64,000 bases of DNA from Adenophora triphylla var. japonica (lineage: Eukaryota; Streptophyta; Magnoliopsida; Asterales; Campanulaceae). The stretch is from contig JAFEMH010000734.1 of NCBI GenBank assembly GCA_022495995.1, positions 124,001 through 188,000 of the forward strand, read 5' to 3'. Position 1 is the stretch's first letter; every line of letters starts with the position of its first letter. The notes under the pieces were generated by a model. The model saw only the letters and a list, made by a program, of their open reading frames with translations. It had not been told where the DNA came from and did not search any database. Of the stretch, positions 47,206 through 59,200 are shown piece by piece. Position numbers and translations under genes: made by a program.

Positions 47206-47809
47206 TGAAAGTTTAGTGTAGCTAGAAAATCAATATTCAACAAAACAGAACACGGATATGTGCACAGATGTGAGTCACAACTGTCCAAACAACTGAAATA
47301 TTCAGCGGAATATAAACAATAATACAAAGAGTTTAAATGTTTACTGGTTCAACTCCAGCAAACAAGGCTTTAAATATAAAAAGATTTTCACTATTAAATA
47401 TCTGTGTTACACACTTAAACAATAATAAGTGAAACAAAAAGATAAAAACACTAGAGCAAGTTCTAACCAACTTCTAAACAATTAACAATCTTACTTATTC
47501 AAGGGAAGTTTATTATGAACAGAAAAAGAACAAAAAACTTGTATGAAATCTAGATGTGATTATAGATGTAAGACACAACTATACTTACAATCTAAAAACT
47601 ATCTTGAATTTGAGAGATATGAGGAAATTTATGTTGTAAAGAATTCTTGATGCGTAAGCATTCTCGGCTGAATGACTTGTATTTATTGGCAGCCATTCGA
47701 AGTATTCAATCAATCTCTTTATTCTTTGTACCAATCCTAATTTTATAAGTAAACAAAAGATTGAAACTAACAAAGGAAAATAGATTTATTAGCAATGTTA
47801 GTCCTAACA
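47206..47809 (-). repeat. 5' LTR of the copia relic
   Basis: On the minus strand it begins TGTTAGGACTAACATTG (47809) and ends about 47206, followed by TTGGTTTAAGAGAC, a degenerate version of the initiator-methionine tRNA site TTGGTATCAGAGC. The gag start lies about 60 bp further on. The partner LTR is not in the window. 47810-48081 holds no gene. Confidence 0.55.
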
Positions 47810-48081
47810 TAAATCAATCACAATATATTTAAATAAATAAAAGATATGTAAATATATAAACAATATCATTTTCATATATGCATTTAAATCTTTGATAATA
47901 AAGTCAAAAATTCACTTATCAAATTTATCAATATTGTTTCGAATTATAAAAGTTAATATTTCCTAAAATCTCACTATTTCGCACAAACCTTTTCTCATTC
48001 ACAATGTTATGTTCTTTATAATTTTGGTTTGCCCCGTACGTAATGTTATGGGATGGAAGAAGTATGTTTATTAAGGTCTTG

Positions 48082-48305
48082 GTTATGAGCAGGGGCGGAT
48101 TTATATGTAAATTGACCTGGGCTCCAACCCATCTCAGAATTTTGAAAAAAAACATTTTTTTTTACTTAAGTCACCAACTATATGTAACTATTATTTTTTT
48201 ATATATATATATGAAGTTATTTTTCAATGTTATTATTGTTTACAATATTTTTTAAATATCAAGCACACGCGATTTCAAAATCCTGGATTCACCCCTGGTT
48301 ATGAG
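48082..48305. mobile_element. hAT-type MITE with perfect 8-bp target duplication
   Basis: The element 48090-48297 starts CAGGGGCGGATTTA and ends TGGATTCACCCCTG, an inverted pair. GTTATGAG flanks it on both sides (48082-48089 and 48298-48305). Eight-bp duplication and CAGGGG ends are hAT traits. It is noncoding. Confidence 0.9.
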
Positions 48306-48344
48306 ACCTTGTCATGATATGGTTTGTCGTATTGGTCATGGGAC

Positions 48345-50057
48345 TATTAGAATAAAAGATGAGAGACGAAGTCAATTCATACATGGAGAGAGAGAATTGA
48401 TATGAATGACTCAATTTTATTATGTTACTAGTGGTACATATTTATAGAGTTTACAAAGAGAGGAGGTAATCTCCTAGAAGGTTTCTAGATCTATACAAAT
48501 ATTTTCTTTTCAAATCTAATACAAAGATTAAGTTTCCTAAACTATATAAAATAAATAACAATTTATAATATATAATATAGAATATAGAATATAGAATTCT
48601 AATATTATATTCCTAATATGCCCCCGCAAGATGGATGATCTATGGATAAGTCCAATCTTGAAGAATGATGAGATGAACCGGGTTTGATGTAGCGGGTGGA
48701 GACGGATGTGTTCCCGGACATGTACATTTTCTGATTTGATGTGGTTGTTCGTTGCCAATGTGGTTATTTGTCAGTGATGGCGTGCATTCTAGGGTGAGGC
48801 GGTTGTAGGGTTGCGCCGCAAGTAAGGTGGTATTAGAGGTAGGGCGGCAGTGAGGTGGTAGTTATGAAGGATAGGGTTTTGGCTATGGGTTTTGCCAAGG
48901 GGATTTTGAAGGAGGTGAAAGGGCTTCGACAGTAAGTTTGTCGAGGGTGTTTGGAGGGTTTTGGTGACTTCAGCAGAAGTTTGGAGAAGAAAAATAAAGA
49001 AAGGAAATTAGGTTTTCGGCCTAAAGGGGGGGATTTGAGCCGAGGGATTTGAAAATAGAGAAAAGGAAAAAAAATTAGGGTTTCGGCCTAACGGGGGGTT
49101 TGAGCCGAGAGGAACAAATTGAGAAAAGAAAAAAAATAGGGTTTTGGCCTAAGGGGTTTGAGCCGAGGGGTTTAAAATAGAGAAAAGGAAAAAAAAATTA
49201 GGATTTCGGCCCAAGGGGGGGTTTGAGACGAGGTGAACAAGTTGAGAAAAGAAAAAAAATAGGGTTTCGGCCTAAGGAGGGGTTTTAGCCGAGGGGTTTG
49301 AAAATAGAGAAAAGAAAAAAAAATTAAGGGTTTCGCCCTAATGGGGGTTTAAGCCGAGGGGAACAAATTGAGAAAAGAAAAAAATTAGGGTTTCGGTCTA
49401 AGGGAGGTTTTAGCCGAGGGATTTGAAAATAGAGAAAAAAAAATTAGGATTTCGGCCTAGGGGGAGGTTTGAGCCGAGGGGTTTGAAGTAGGTGCAGAGG
49501 GTTTTGGCAGTAGGGTTTTGCCAATGGGGGGTTGATGGAGTGTAGGTTGATGTTGGCGGCTGGGGTAAGTAGAGATGGTGAGGAGGTTTGGCGAAAGCAA
49601 GGGTGGTAGGTTTTGCCTAGGGTAGCGGTTCGGCTGTAGGATTTGCCGAGGTGGGTAGTTTAGAGTTTTGGTGTATGGATGGGGCGGTGGTGTATAAGGT
49701 GGAGGGGGTTTCGTTGGAGAAAAAAAATTAGGGTTTCGGCTAATAGGGTTTAAGACGAGGGTGTTTGAAGGAGAAGGGTGGGGTTTTGATGGTGGGTAGC
49801 GGAAGCAAGGGTGTGGCGGCTTTAGGGTTTTGCCGCTAGGGTTTGACGGAGAAGTCCTATTATAGATCATAATGCTCTGATACCATATTAGAATAAATAA
49901 TGATAGACGAAGTCAATTCATATATGGAGAGAGAGAGAGAAAATTGATATGAATAACTCAATTTTAATATGTTACTAGAGGTACATATTTATAGGGTTTA
50001 CAAAAAGAGTAGGTAATCTCCTAGAAGGTTTGTAGATCTATACAAATATTTTTAATA
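48345..50057 (-). mobile_element. Small non-autonomous copia-like LTR element
   Basis: Direct terminal repeats 48345-48618 (274 bp) and 49886-50057 (shortened by an internal deletion) start TATTAGAATAAA on the plus strand. On the minus strand TGGTATCAGAGCATTATG (49868-49885) is the initiator-methionine primer site and GCGGGGGCA beside 48619 the polypurine tract. GGAC flanks both sides (48341-48344, 50058-50061). The interior encodes no enzyme. A proline-rich minus frame (49457-49870) is composition-driven. Confidence 0.75.
49005..49480. repeat. Tandem repeat inside the small LTR element
   Basis: Eight or so variants of AGGGTTTCGGCCTAA followed by GGGGTTTGAGCCGAG, spaced by GAGAAAAGAAAAAAA runs. 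Units are uneven in length, roughly 50-60 bp. Confidence 0.75.
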
Positions 50058-50061
50058 GGAC

Positions 50062-50908
50062 CTCGTCGCACGAGCGTTCCTTTGTTGAAAAGAGATATCT
50101 TGAGCAGGCTCTACATGTGAGGACCACATTGATTGTACGCTTTGTTTTTTTACTTTTTTTTTTTTTTTAGTCCGTCCCAATTTAAAATTCTTGTTTTACT
50201 TTATTTCTATTTATTTCTAAAATGAATAATGAGATCCAGTTGCTACACTAACAACTACAATCCACTTAATGTTTCATACAAATTTTCTCTTTCCTACTTT
50301 ACTTTTTATACTCGTAACATTTATTTTTTCTTAATAATTTTACATAGTAAAACTTAGAAGTTTAATTTGAAACGGAGATAATAGTATTTATAATAGTAAA
50401 TCAATAATAAGTTTTAGAATTTTATAAAGTTGTGTTAAAAATTTTATTGAATTGACTATAATAATCAAAGTTAGAACAAAATTTATGGAATGGAGGGAGT
50501 ATTATGTAGAAGAGTTTTTTTAGAATGTTTATTTTTTGTCTTCGACTTCAAAGGAGTGCTTGTTCTTACTGGATCAATGGGTGGTGTTTACGTAGTGATA
50601 GAACTAACGAAATTTCCTTGAAAAAGCTATATCAATATTCAGCTTATGAAGATCAAATCATTTTCAAATGACTTGAAGAATCCAATAAAAGGAATATAAA
50701 AACACTTAAAAGGGTTGACTCAGGTAGTTAAGACAATGAGAAAACATTAGATTAGGAGTCAAGTACTTGTAACCCTACAAACATTGCTTAGACTTGGTAT
50801 GCACCAAAGCAAATTTCTGGTCCTTGAATGTTTCAATGAATGAGAGCACCCACCACGACAAATACAGGGCAAACCCCATTTTGTACACTATTTTTGGCTT
50901 TTAAAATG

Positions 50909-50982
<74 letters not shown>

Positions 50983-51093
50983 TGGTTTCACGCATGTAAA
51001 TATTGTTTTATTATTTTTTTATGCTTTAATTATAAGGGCTTTATGACTATTTAATGAAGGTTTAAAGGGTTTAAAAAAAAGACTAAGGGTTAT
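50062..51093. other. No gene; MITE-like remnant and (TA)n tract
   Basis: 50169-50505 has a Stowaway-like look (AGTCCGTCCCAATTTAAAAT at the left, GGAATGGAGGGAGTA at the right) but imperfect ends. 50910-50977 is a pure TA repeat. Nothing coding is seen. The viral relic starts about 120-140 bp after the TA tract. Confidence 0.5.
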
Positions 51094-51117
51094 GTTTCCT
51101 CCTTAATTATAATTGAT

Positions 51118-51432
51118 ATCTCAAAGCCATCATCATTTACTCTCATTGAAATTCTCAATCAAAATACTGAAAGTCAAAAAATATTAGGCAAAATAGTAAA
51201 CAACCTAGATTATATTAAACAACAAAATAATCAAGTTTTAATAGAATTAAGAGAAATACGTAAACATCTACCTACTAAACAAGATTTTCAACAGATTAAT
51301 TATTTGCTAGAAAATTCAAAGCCTAGACAAATTTTAGAAGCTAAAGACCTTATACAGAAAGTAGAAAAACAGGTAGTCAATTTAGAACAAGTTATAACCA
51401 CAGTTAAGAGTATAGTTGAAAGTTTGAACTGA
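51118..51432 (+). pseudogene. Caulimovirid ORF1-like coiled-coil protein, no start codon
   Basis: An open frame of about 105 codons ending TGA at 51430-51432. It is rich in Leu/Ile/Gln/Glu with heptad-like spacing, for example KVEKQVVNLEQVITTVK. Badnavirus ORF1 proteins (DUF1319) are also short and coiled-coil-like. No ATG is found in frame nearby, so the N-terminus may be lost. Confidence 0.5.
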
Positions 51433-51434
51433 AA

Positions 51435-51770
51435 AATTCTAGCGAATATTTACAGGTTTTAAGTGAAGCTAGAAAACATAAAGTAAAAGAAAATACAGAG
51501 GAAGTAACAGGATTTACAACCTACACAGGAACAAGTAAAGCTGATAAGACATATCCTATTCTCTTTAATTTTATTATAAGTCTATTATTACAGATAATCG
51601 AAAAATTAAATAAACTCCTATCTATTAGTGAAAAGCCATAGCCTAGTACTAACACAATAGATAACGACCTAGATAAAATAATTAGTGGAATAAATAAATT
51701 AAGCTTGGGAGAAGAAGTCAAAATTAAAAGAAAACCTATACCTTATAAACATTGGGTACCGAGAAAATGA
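51435..51770 (+). pseudogene. Caulimovirid ORF2-like small protein, with in-frame TAG
   Basis: A 111-codon frame with a TAG at 51639-51641 and its terminal TGA at 51768-51770 overlapping the ATG of the next ORF. Basic C-terminus (KIKRKPIPYKHWVPRK). The position matches the virion-associated/nucleic-acid-binding ORF2 of badnaviruses; sequence likeness is not decisive. Confidence 0.5.
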
Positions 51771-53056
51771 GTGATCAACAAAATAGAAGTTTTTTAGGAA
51801 GAAGTAGGACAGTACAGGAATCTAGAAATACAACAAGTAATTTACAAGATATTATTACAACAGATAACTTTATAAACAGGATACTAAGAAGAGGATCAGG
51901 ATCTAACAGTAACCAACAAATAGTACAGTTAGAAGAAGAAACAGATGTAAACAGAAACCTAGATTTATATAACCAGCATCAGTTGGATATTTTAAATCCA
52001 AGAACATTATACCAAACAGGAATGTTAAACATTAATACAGTTTTAATACGAAGTAGTAGAGAAGAAAGACTTAGGGTGGTTGATGGAACAGTAACAATAG
52101 ATTTATTTTCACCAGAAACAATACAAAAAATCAAACAATCTGAAAAATATTTCGCACATGTGGGATTAGTAGTAATTGGAATAAAAGTATTAGGAAGAAA
52201 AAATTTAGGAACAAAATTATTAGCCTTATTATTAGATAAATCATGGAAAACAGACTTGAAAAAAGCCATTATCTCAGGAATGAAAATAGACCTGAGTCAA
52301 AATACAGCTCTATTTTACTGTACACCAGGAATACTAAAAACATAAAAGATTTACAAAACATTAAAATTGCCTTAAACAAAAGGATATGATAATTATGTAG
52401 GTAATAACATAGTAATAAGTGTAGGAACATTAGAAAAAGCTAGCAACAGATCAGGAATGAAATATAAAGTAAACATAGACGGAATTGTTAATACAATTGC
52501 CTCAAAATCAATACAGATGATAGAACCACTTAAAATAAATCTCGAGGAATTAGCAGGACTGGAATGGTCTTTGGATGACCTACAAGAACCAGACAGTAAA
52601 GTATTAATACCAAAACAAAATCATATATATGAAAATGCAAATGGAATGCAAAGCTTAAGGTTCGTAAACTTTAAAAGAGAAGACCCCACACAAAGTGATA
52701 ATGAAACAGAAACGGAATATAATTTTATGAATATAGAGTATAACACAGAACCAATCTATGATACAGATAGCGAAGATAAAGAAATAGTCATAGGATTTTA
52801 CCAATTTGAAACAGAAGAGAATGATTTTAGTATAATAGACTATTTAGAAGAAGAACCCTCTACAGGTTTTAAAATAGAAGAAACTAACAAAACATTTGAA
52901 GAAATTATAAATAAAAAATTCACAGAACTAAATATCCAAGAAGAAGTGGATGACATGATAATAGATTGTATTACAGAATTAGGATTAACATACGAAGAAA
53001 GTTATAATAAATTACAAGAAATTTACAATTTACCTTTGGTAAATGACATCCAATAG
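51767..53056 (+). pseudogene. Caulimovirid movement protein and linker region
   Basis: Start at ATG 51767 (ATGA overlap). The first open part, to 52345, contains a core HVGLVVIGIKVLGRKNLGTK followed by IISGMKIDLSQNTALFYCTP, which resembles the 30K-type viral movement protein fold. Frame changes near 52330 and near 52385 interrupt it; the reading then resumes to 53056 with a very acidic segment, ending at TAG. Movement proteins widen plasmodesmata for cell-to-cell spread. This copy cannot make one. Confidence 0.65.
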
Positions 53057-53065
53057 GGAAAAATA

Positions 53066-54564
53066 ATGATAGCCGAATTTTACAAACAAGAAAATGCATT
53101 TATGGATCAACACATGGAAAATGCAAGAAAGAGAGCTAAACCAGAATGGACAGAACCAGGAACAGCTACAGAAGATGTAATAGGTAGAAAAAATTGGACT
53201 CCCCCGTCTAGACAATATACAGGAGAATCAAAATACACTAGCCAAGGAGCTAGATTACCTATAGGAAATTTATACAGTAGTAATATGTTATTATTAGAAA
53301 AACAAAAGCCACAGTTATGGGGTGATGAAATATTACTATGGGAACAAACAGTAGTAAGAATGTGGGAAACAAACAAAAGGGACAGTATGGATATGTTTTC
53401 ATATTTAGAAACCACCTTAGGCCCAATAGCCTTAGGAATATGGCAAAGTAAAAAAGCCCAAAATCCGAATGAGATAAACAGATTAAAGGCTATAGGAGAC
53501 AACCCATATAACTTCACCAGTCAAATTAGAACATTAATACTAGGAGTAGACCCAGCAAAAAATACTACTCTTATACACGATACAGCTATTAGAAATCTAG
53601 AACAATTAAGTATAGCATTCATGAAATACATAAATGAATTTACCCTAGATTTTACTAGGTTATTATCACAAACAGGACAGGCTATGAATGATGAATTATG
53701 TGATAAATACTTTGTTAAATTACCTGGAGACTTAGGTAAAACTATCCATAATTCATGGAAACAAGAGTTTGGTGACAGACAAAACCTAGGGATTGGACCT
53801 AGAATTACATATACCTTTAACATATTAGAAGACAAATGTAAAGAAGTAACCCTCCAAGAACAATTAAAGAAAAGTGCTTATGCATTACGTGAAAAACGAC
53901 AATTTACACACCACGGGCTTATGGACAATATAATAAATTCAAAAAGAAAATAAGAAAAAGTACAACATACAGAAAAGAGTATAAACCTTATGCAGGGAAT
54001 AAATATGTAAGAAAACCTCAAACTAGAAGATGTAAATATTTTATTTGTGGGGATGAAAAACATTTAGCTAATAAATGCCCAAATAAAAACAAAAACATAG
54101 AAAGAAGTAACTTAATAGAACAATTAGGAGAATACAACATAGAACCTCTAGACAATAAGGAATCAGATAATGAGTCAGTATACAGTATCTACAGTAGTGA
54201 TGATAATAGCCAAATCACAAAAATTACATACACTTATATGAATAAAGAAGAAGAATGTATACATAATTGGATTAGTAGAAGAGGAAATAATTACATAAAA
54301 TATTTTAATTGTGGTTATTTTCCGAGTATAGAAAAAAGGTCACAGTGCAACATATGCTTCAAAGAAATTTGCTATCTATGTTTAAAAACATTATTCGAGC
54401 AAGAAATGACTACAGTAAAAGTATCAGCTAAAACAGTAAATATGAAATTAGTTACAGAAAAATTAGATAAATTAGAGGTAGCAACCGAATTACACGATCT
54501 AAAAATAAGAAATATGGAAAAAATGATACTGCAAATAGAAAATACAGTATATAAGGAAAAATAA
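53066..54564 (+). pseudogene. Caulimovirid coat protein and Cys/His domains
   Basis: In the same frame as the preceding ORF after the TAG at 53054-53056. 53066-53953 encodes a capsid-like region. A frame change near 53930 leads to a basic stretch and a CCHC-like finger C-x-Y-F-I-C-G-D-E-K-H, in which Tyr stands where these viruses usually have the first zinc-binding Cys of the CX2C pair. 54238-54564 holds a second cluster (CGYFPSIEKRSQCNICFKEI), as behind badnavirus coat proteins, and ends in TAA at 54562-54564. Coat protein packages DNA. Confidence 0.7.
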
Positions 54565-54590
54565 AAAATAACAGAAAAAGAACAATTAGA

Positions 54591-54756
54591 TTATACAAAT
54601 ATGTCAACAGAACATACATTAATACAAACAAGAAATATAACTAACATGATAAATTTGCAATGCAGATTATGGCTAGATAACAATGAGTATTTAGATCTCA
54701 CTGCTCTATTAGACATAGGAGCTACAAAAAGTGTAATATCACATGATATGGTTCCA
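54591..54756 (+). pseudogene. Truncated caulimovirid protease start (left copy)
   Basis: The frame from 54601 reads into the aspartic protease active site, but as LLDIGAT in place of the expected D-T-G. It is cut off by CACTACTAGAA at 54755. The 166 bp from 54591 is duplicated at 59919-60084 with three differences. Confidence 0.75.
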
Positions 54757-55324
54757 CTACTAGAATAAATTATATTAAGAACGGACAAAATGATTTCTAA
54801 ATGTACAAAGTCGTCCCTATTTTTCTATTCGGGGATCAACATTTTGGTTGCCAATTTTTGGTTGCTAAAATTGACCAAGACTGTTCATCCCCATTTGGGA
54901 ACCACCTGTTCGTTGCCATAGGAGTAGGTCGTCCCCATTTAAGGATCAACAAATAGTCACCAATTTTAAATTTGGTACAAACAGTTTATCCCTATTTTTT
55001 TGTCCCTAAAATGTTCGTCCCCAACTGTTGGTTTCCATTTTTAAATTTAGGGACCATCTCTTCGTTTTCAAATACGGAAAAAAAAATCAATAAATATAAT
55101 TATTTTTAAAATATTAATATTTACTGATTATATATATTTTAACAATAATGAGAAATATCACAAAATAAAATTAATCGGACAATAAACTAAGCTTTTATAA
55201 AAAGAAAATACCTTTATCAATTCAAAATAACATCATCCAAAACAAATGAGCATATTAATTACAAAATAAATTTAAAATTGTTTGTTTTTAAATTTCTACT
55301 CCATTACCACTACCAGCATATTAA

Positions 55325-55741
55325 TTACAAAAACAATAACATCTGTTGTTTTTGTCGTTGCTCCTGTTGTTGTTGCTCACGCTGATCCTGTTCCTTCTCC
55401 CGCTCCATCATTTGGTGCATCATTTCTTTTAGACTGCTAACTTCTTCCCGTAGTTGTTCCTTTTCTGGGTCGTCAGAAGGATTGGAAGTTTGGCTCAATG
55501 ATTGACAGAGCGATGAACTGGAGCGGCTTGAAGATGGCAGCTTCAAGAATTTTTTTCCATGAGGCCCAAAGCCAAATATTCTATCACCCCTCTTGACCCT
55601 CTTTCCTTTATATTCATAGAAAGAGACAACAACAGCTTGCTATGCTTCGCGATGAAAGGGGATGCGAGTATCTAAGGCATCATCTGGACTAATCGAACCA
55701 TCAGAAATTGTCTTTTCTCGAGCAATCCTTATATATTGATC
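55325..55741 (-). pseudogene. CACTA transposase C-terminal relic (Transposase_24-like)
   Basis: Minus-strand exon with acceptor TTTTTAG before 55741. It reads KRVKRGDRIFGFGPHGKKF, then a Ser-rich run and a Glu/Gln coiled coil (MMHQMMEREKEQDQREQQ). This is the usual tail of plant Ptta/En/Spm Transposase_24 proteins. An in-frame TAG at 55641-55643 breaks it. The upstream catalytic part is missing, replaced on the same strand by prenyltransferase exons. Confidence 0.6.
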
Positions 55742-56215
55742 CTAAAAATAACAAAACAAGAATTACAGACCATACAGAAAAGGAGTAAGTTATACAAATC
55801 AGAATATAGAGAATACTTGACGATCAGCATTGAAAATTGATACAAGACCCATGAAGTAAAATATGCTCTTATTTTCAGTAAAGCAGCAGCTAATCAGGGA
55901 AAACAGGTAGAGGATAAAAGATATATTGAAAAGAAAAAGAAAACCTTAGTCAGCCATTAAGAATATTATCGATTGCAGCTTTAACAATTTCATGAATATC
56001 TTTGTTTCATAAAATTTTGGCCAAAGTTCAAATAAGTTGATAAAGAAAGTCAAAGTATGACATTTATTTTAGATCGGAGGGAGTATAGAAATATCCCAAT
56101 ACCCTGTTTTTGTTTTATTCGATTTCATCGACTTTATACAGAAGTCCAGGGGGAAAGATAATTTCTCTAAGGAAATGGATGGAATAAAATGGCGAAGTAA
56201 CAGACCTTGGATTGG
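55742..56215. other. CACTA interior without recognised gene
   Basis: Between the transposase relic and the last prenyltransferase exon. It ends in a Stowaway-like GATCGGAGGGAGTATAG word near 56071. No exon is seen. Confidence 0.4.
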
Positions 56216-59200
56216 CAAGTCAACAAAAACTCGCGTAGAGCTTTTTCATCAATAAATTTATGGGCCCCCAAGATCCTCAGAACTCCTCCAACCCTACAGA
56301 AGCACAGCACCACTCAAAAGGGCAAGAAATCCAAATCCAAAATCATGTATCAACAGTTGCTGTGAACTCACCAAAAGGCGTAACATGTGTCACTAGACTT
56401 GTTAGGTCTACCTTGGAACCCTCCATCAACTGCTTGCCTCTGCAACCAAAGTAGACTTAATTAAATCAATTTGCATAGCATAAACACAAAATTGCCTAAA
56501 ATAAAAATCAGGTAAGGTTGCTTCATCAAAATAAAGAATGTGATCATGTGAAGCTATGCTTAAATTTGAAACTTTATGATGCTCATTTGTTCAATGTTTC
56601 CAATACATGGCTTCATTCTATAATTTTAATCCTTGATAACTTATGGTTATGATTATATTCCCAATAAATTGAACGTGAAATGTACTGCAAGATCCAATCC
56701 GAAGCAAAGGCACATCAATAATGCAAGACGATGTCCCTTTAGATATCAAATCATCTCCAATGAATCCCATCAACCTGAGAGATGCAACAACAATAAGTTG
56801 CTCCACCTGTGACTCTAGAAGCAAGAACCATCCATGAGTACAACAATAATTTTGGCACGGATAGAAGCTTAGAGGTTATGTTCCACTTCCTTCAAGAATC
56901 ACATATTGTATATACTAGTAGAACAACGATACAAAGCAACAAATATTGTGGTGTTGTCGGAGAAAGTGTAGAAATCAAAGGCAAAGAAAGCTTTCATCAA
57001 CCTCAATCACATATGCACTTCAGAAATTACAATCCCATAAAGTCCAGTGCTTATCTAGCATGAGTTAAGGGTCCTATTGAGTTATTCATTGAATAATGTA
57101 CAGTCTAGATATCTTCCTTGCCAACAATATAAATGATATATGGAACTATCAACATTCTTTGAGTGAGCTAATATGAGAATTGCTAGATTATTCTCTTGGA
57201 TTTTAAGTAGGCCTTCTGTAAGGTTGTGTCCTAGCTAATAACCTTAACTAAGTCAGCTCTACAGCGAGGCATTAGATCTAATGCACAAAAAAAAAAACTT
57301 GCCCCTGAAGGCGATAATATCATCCGCCAAAAGGAAAACAGTATAAACTACAATCATTTAATATACCATTGGTCTACAACAATGAAACTCATTACGGCAC
57401 TCTCCAAAAAAAACATGTAAACCATTGTGTAATTCGCTAGATAAACAAATGACATTACAAGTAAATAGCATTCAAGAAAGGCAAACACAGGTGCACTGTT
57501 CAGTCCAATACTTAGAGACTATGAGAATATGACAGCATATTTCGAACAAGAATATAGATTTTTTATCCACTCACCATGAGACTCTGAACCAGGAATTAAT
57601 CCAAAACCACCATCATATGACTGCAAAAGCAGGGTTTCGTGTAAATTCATAGACACATTAATTCACTGCAATGCAAGAACCCAATAAAAAAAAAAAAAAG
57701 AACCTCTACTTCCTTCTCTTTTGAGGATATCCAGAAATGGAGTCTATTTCCAAATGACTCAATTGAAATGTACTAATTAAAGTATACTATATAGCATGAA
57801 ATTTGAAATCTGAGTATGAAATTACCCGGGATCCGGCTCGCGCGCGGGGCCCCGGCATCTCGCGCTCGTCGCTGTTCGGGAAGTCGCCCGGATCCGAGAG
57901 GCAGCACAATCGCGCCCCGGCATCTGGCTTATTCCGTTTTAGCGTTGCGCGTTGGAGGTGTCTCGCCGTTTTGCTTTCGCATTTTGTAGAGTCGCCACGC
58001 CGTTTTTATTAAGCCCAAAACATTGAAAAAGGGCATCAGTTTAAAGATAATTTTAAACTGTTTTTGTGTGATGAGATTTTGAGTTCGGAGGTCAGATGAC
58101 TCCCCGGGAAGAGAATATTAGAATATTAGAGCTCACCCGAGTAGCCTCGTAAAACGAGTCTTTCGGATACCCCTAATATCCTTTAAATGTTGTGTGTGTG
58201 TGTGTGTGTGCTTTTAAAAATGCATGCTGTATCGGATGTCTACATTGTATGCTATGTATGAAAATGTATTGAAATAGTATAGGAAGGAAGTCTTACCAAT
58301 GTTGGTTCGTGTCTGTCTTCTCCGCCTGGGGAATAGTGTTTGAGGTCGGAGTAGCGTTCCGGTATGGATCGGGATTGCTTCGGGAGGGACCGGTTGTCTG
58401 CGGACGCAGTTTCGGCGTGAGTTGAGGTTGTAGGTGTGTTCGGGCGGAGGTTCGGCGTGCGTGGGGATCGTCGGGATCACTCGGGCGAGGTTCGGCGTGC
58501 GTTGTGGTGGCAGGAGTCACTCGGGCCGAGTTTCGGCGTGGTTTGGGATCGCCGGTTTGACTCGGAAAGAGCGGGACACCGTGGAAAGACCAGTGCAAGG
58601 CCTCGGAGTACCACGAGGGGCCTCGTAGTACCTCGAGAGTGCCTCGGGGGCGCGGGAGCGTCTCGGGAGCGCTCGGGAGGCTTCGGAGCACCTCGAGGGA
58701 GCTCGGAAGGCCTCGGAAGGATCCGAAGGGGCCGGGAATGCCTCGAAAGGTCTTAGAAGGGGAGCCGAAGGCTTAGGGAGGAAGAGAGAAGTGGGAGGTG
58801 TGTGAAAATGAGGAGGGGGAGCCCTCTATTTATAGTAAAAATTTCGGAGCAAAGAGGTCCGTACGGACCTTCTTGGTTATCCAGAATTTTGGATTTCCTC
58901 GATTTGAGGGAATCTGCAATGATGGAGAATATTCTGGAATGATGATGTCCCCCATGCAATAAGGTCCGTACGGACCATCTTGCATGCAAAGAGGTCCGTA
59001 CGGACCAACTCTGCAGGGAAGTCATCATTTCTTCCGGGATTTGAGGGAATATTGTTGCCTTTAAGGGGATTTAGTAATCATTGAAACAAAGAGGTCCGTA
59101 CGGACCTTAATTGCTTTCGATTTCTGAAAATTCCCAAAAGGTCCTTTTGTCCCTTTTATCCCGTAAAGGCTCCTCCCTTGGTTTGGTTGGGGTTTGAGAG

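Larger units (their letters stand above)
51094..54756 (+). other. Endogenous caulimovirid (pararetrovirus) sequence, fragment A
   Basis: A very A-rich plus-strand block with gene order coiled-coil ORF, small ORF, movement protein, coat protein, Cys/His finger, aspartic protease, as in badnavirus/tungrovirus-like Caulimoviridae. An ATGA overlap joins the second ORF to the polyprotein, also typical of that group. It carries many stops and frameshifts, so it is an old integrated copy. It is cut at 54755 by a CACTA-type terminus. Genus cannot be settled without the reverse transcriptase, which is outside the window. Confidence 0.85.

Noticed and set aside
49457..49870. Proline-rich 137-codon minus frame
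   Set aside because: It is driven by GGGTTTTG/GGGGTTT composition inside the small LTR element; no domain, and position conflicts with the primer site.
57840..58760. GC-rich tract as foreign (bacterial) DNA
   Set aside because: It lies within a solo LTR with GAGTA duplication and Tat LTR landmarks.
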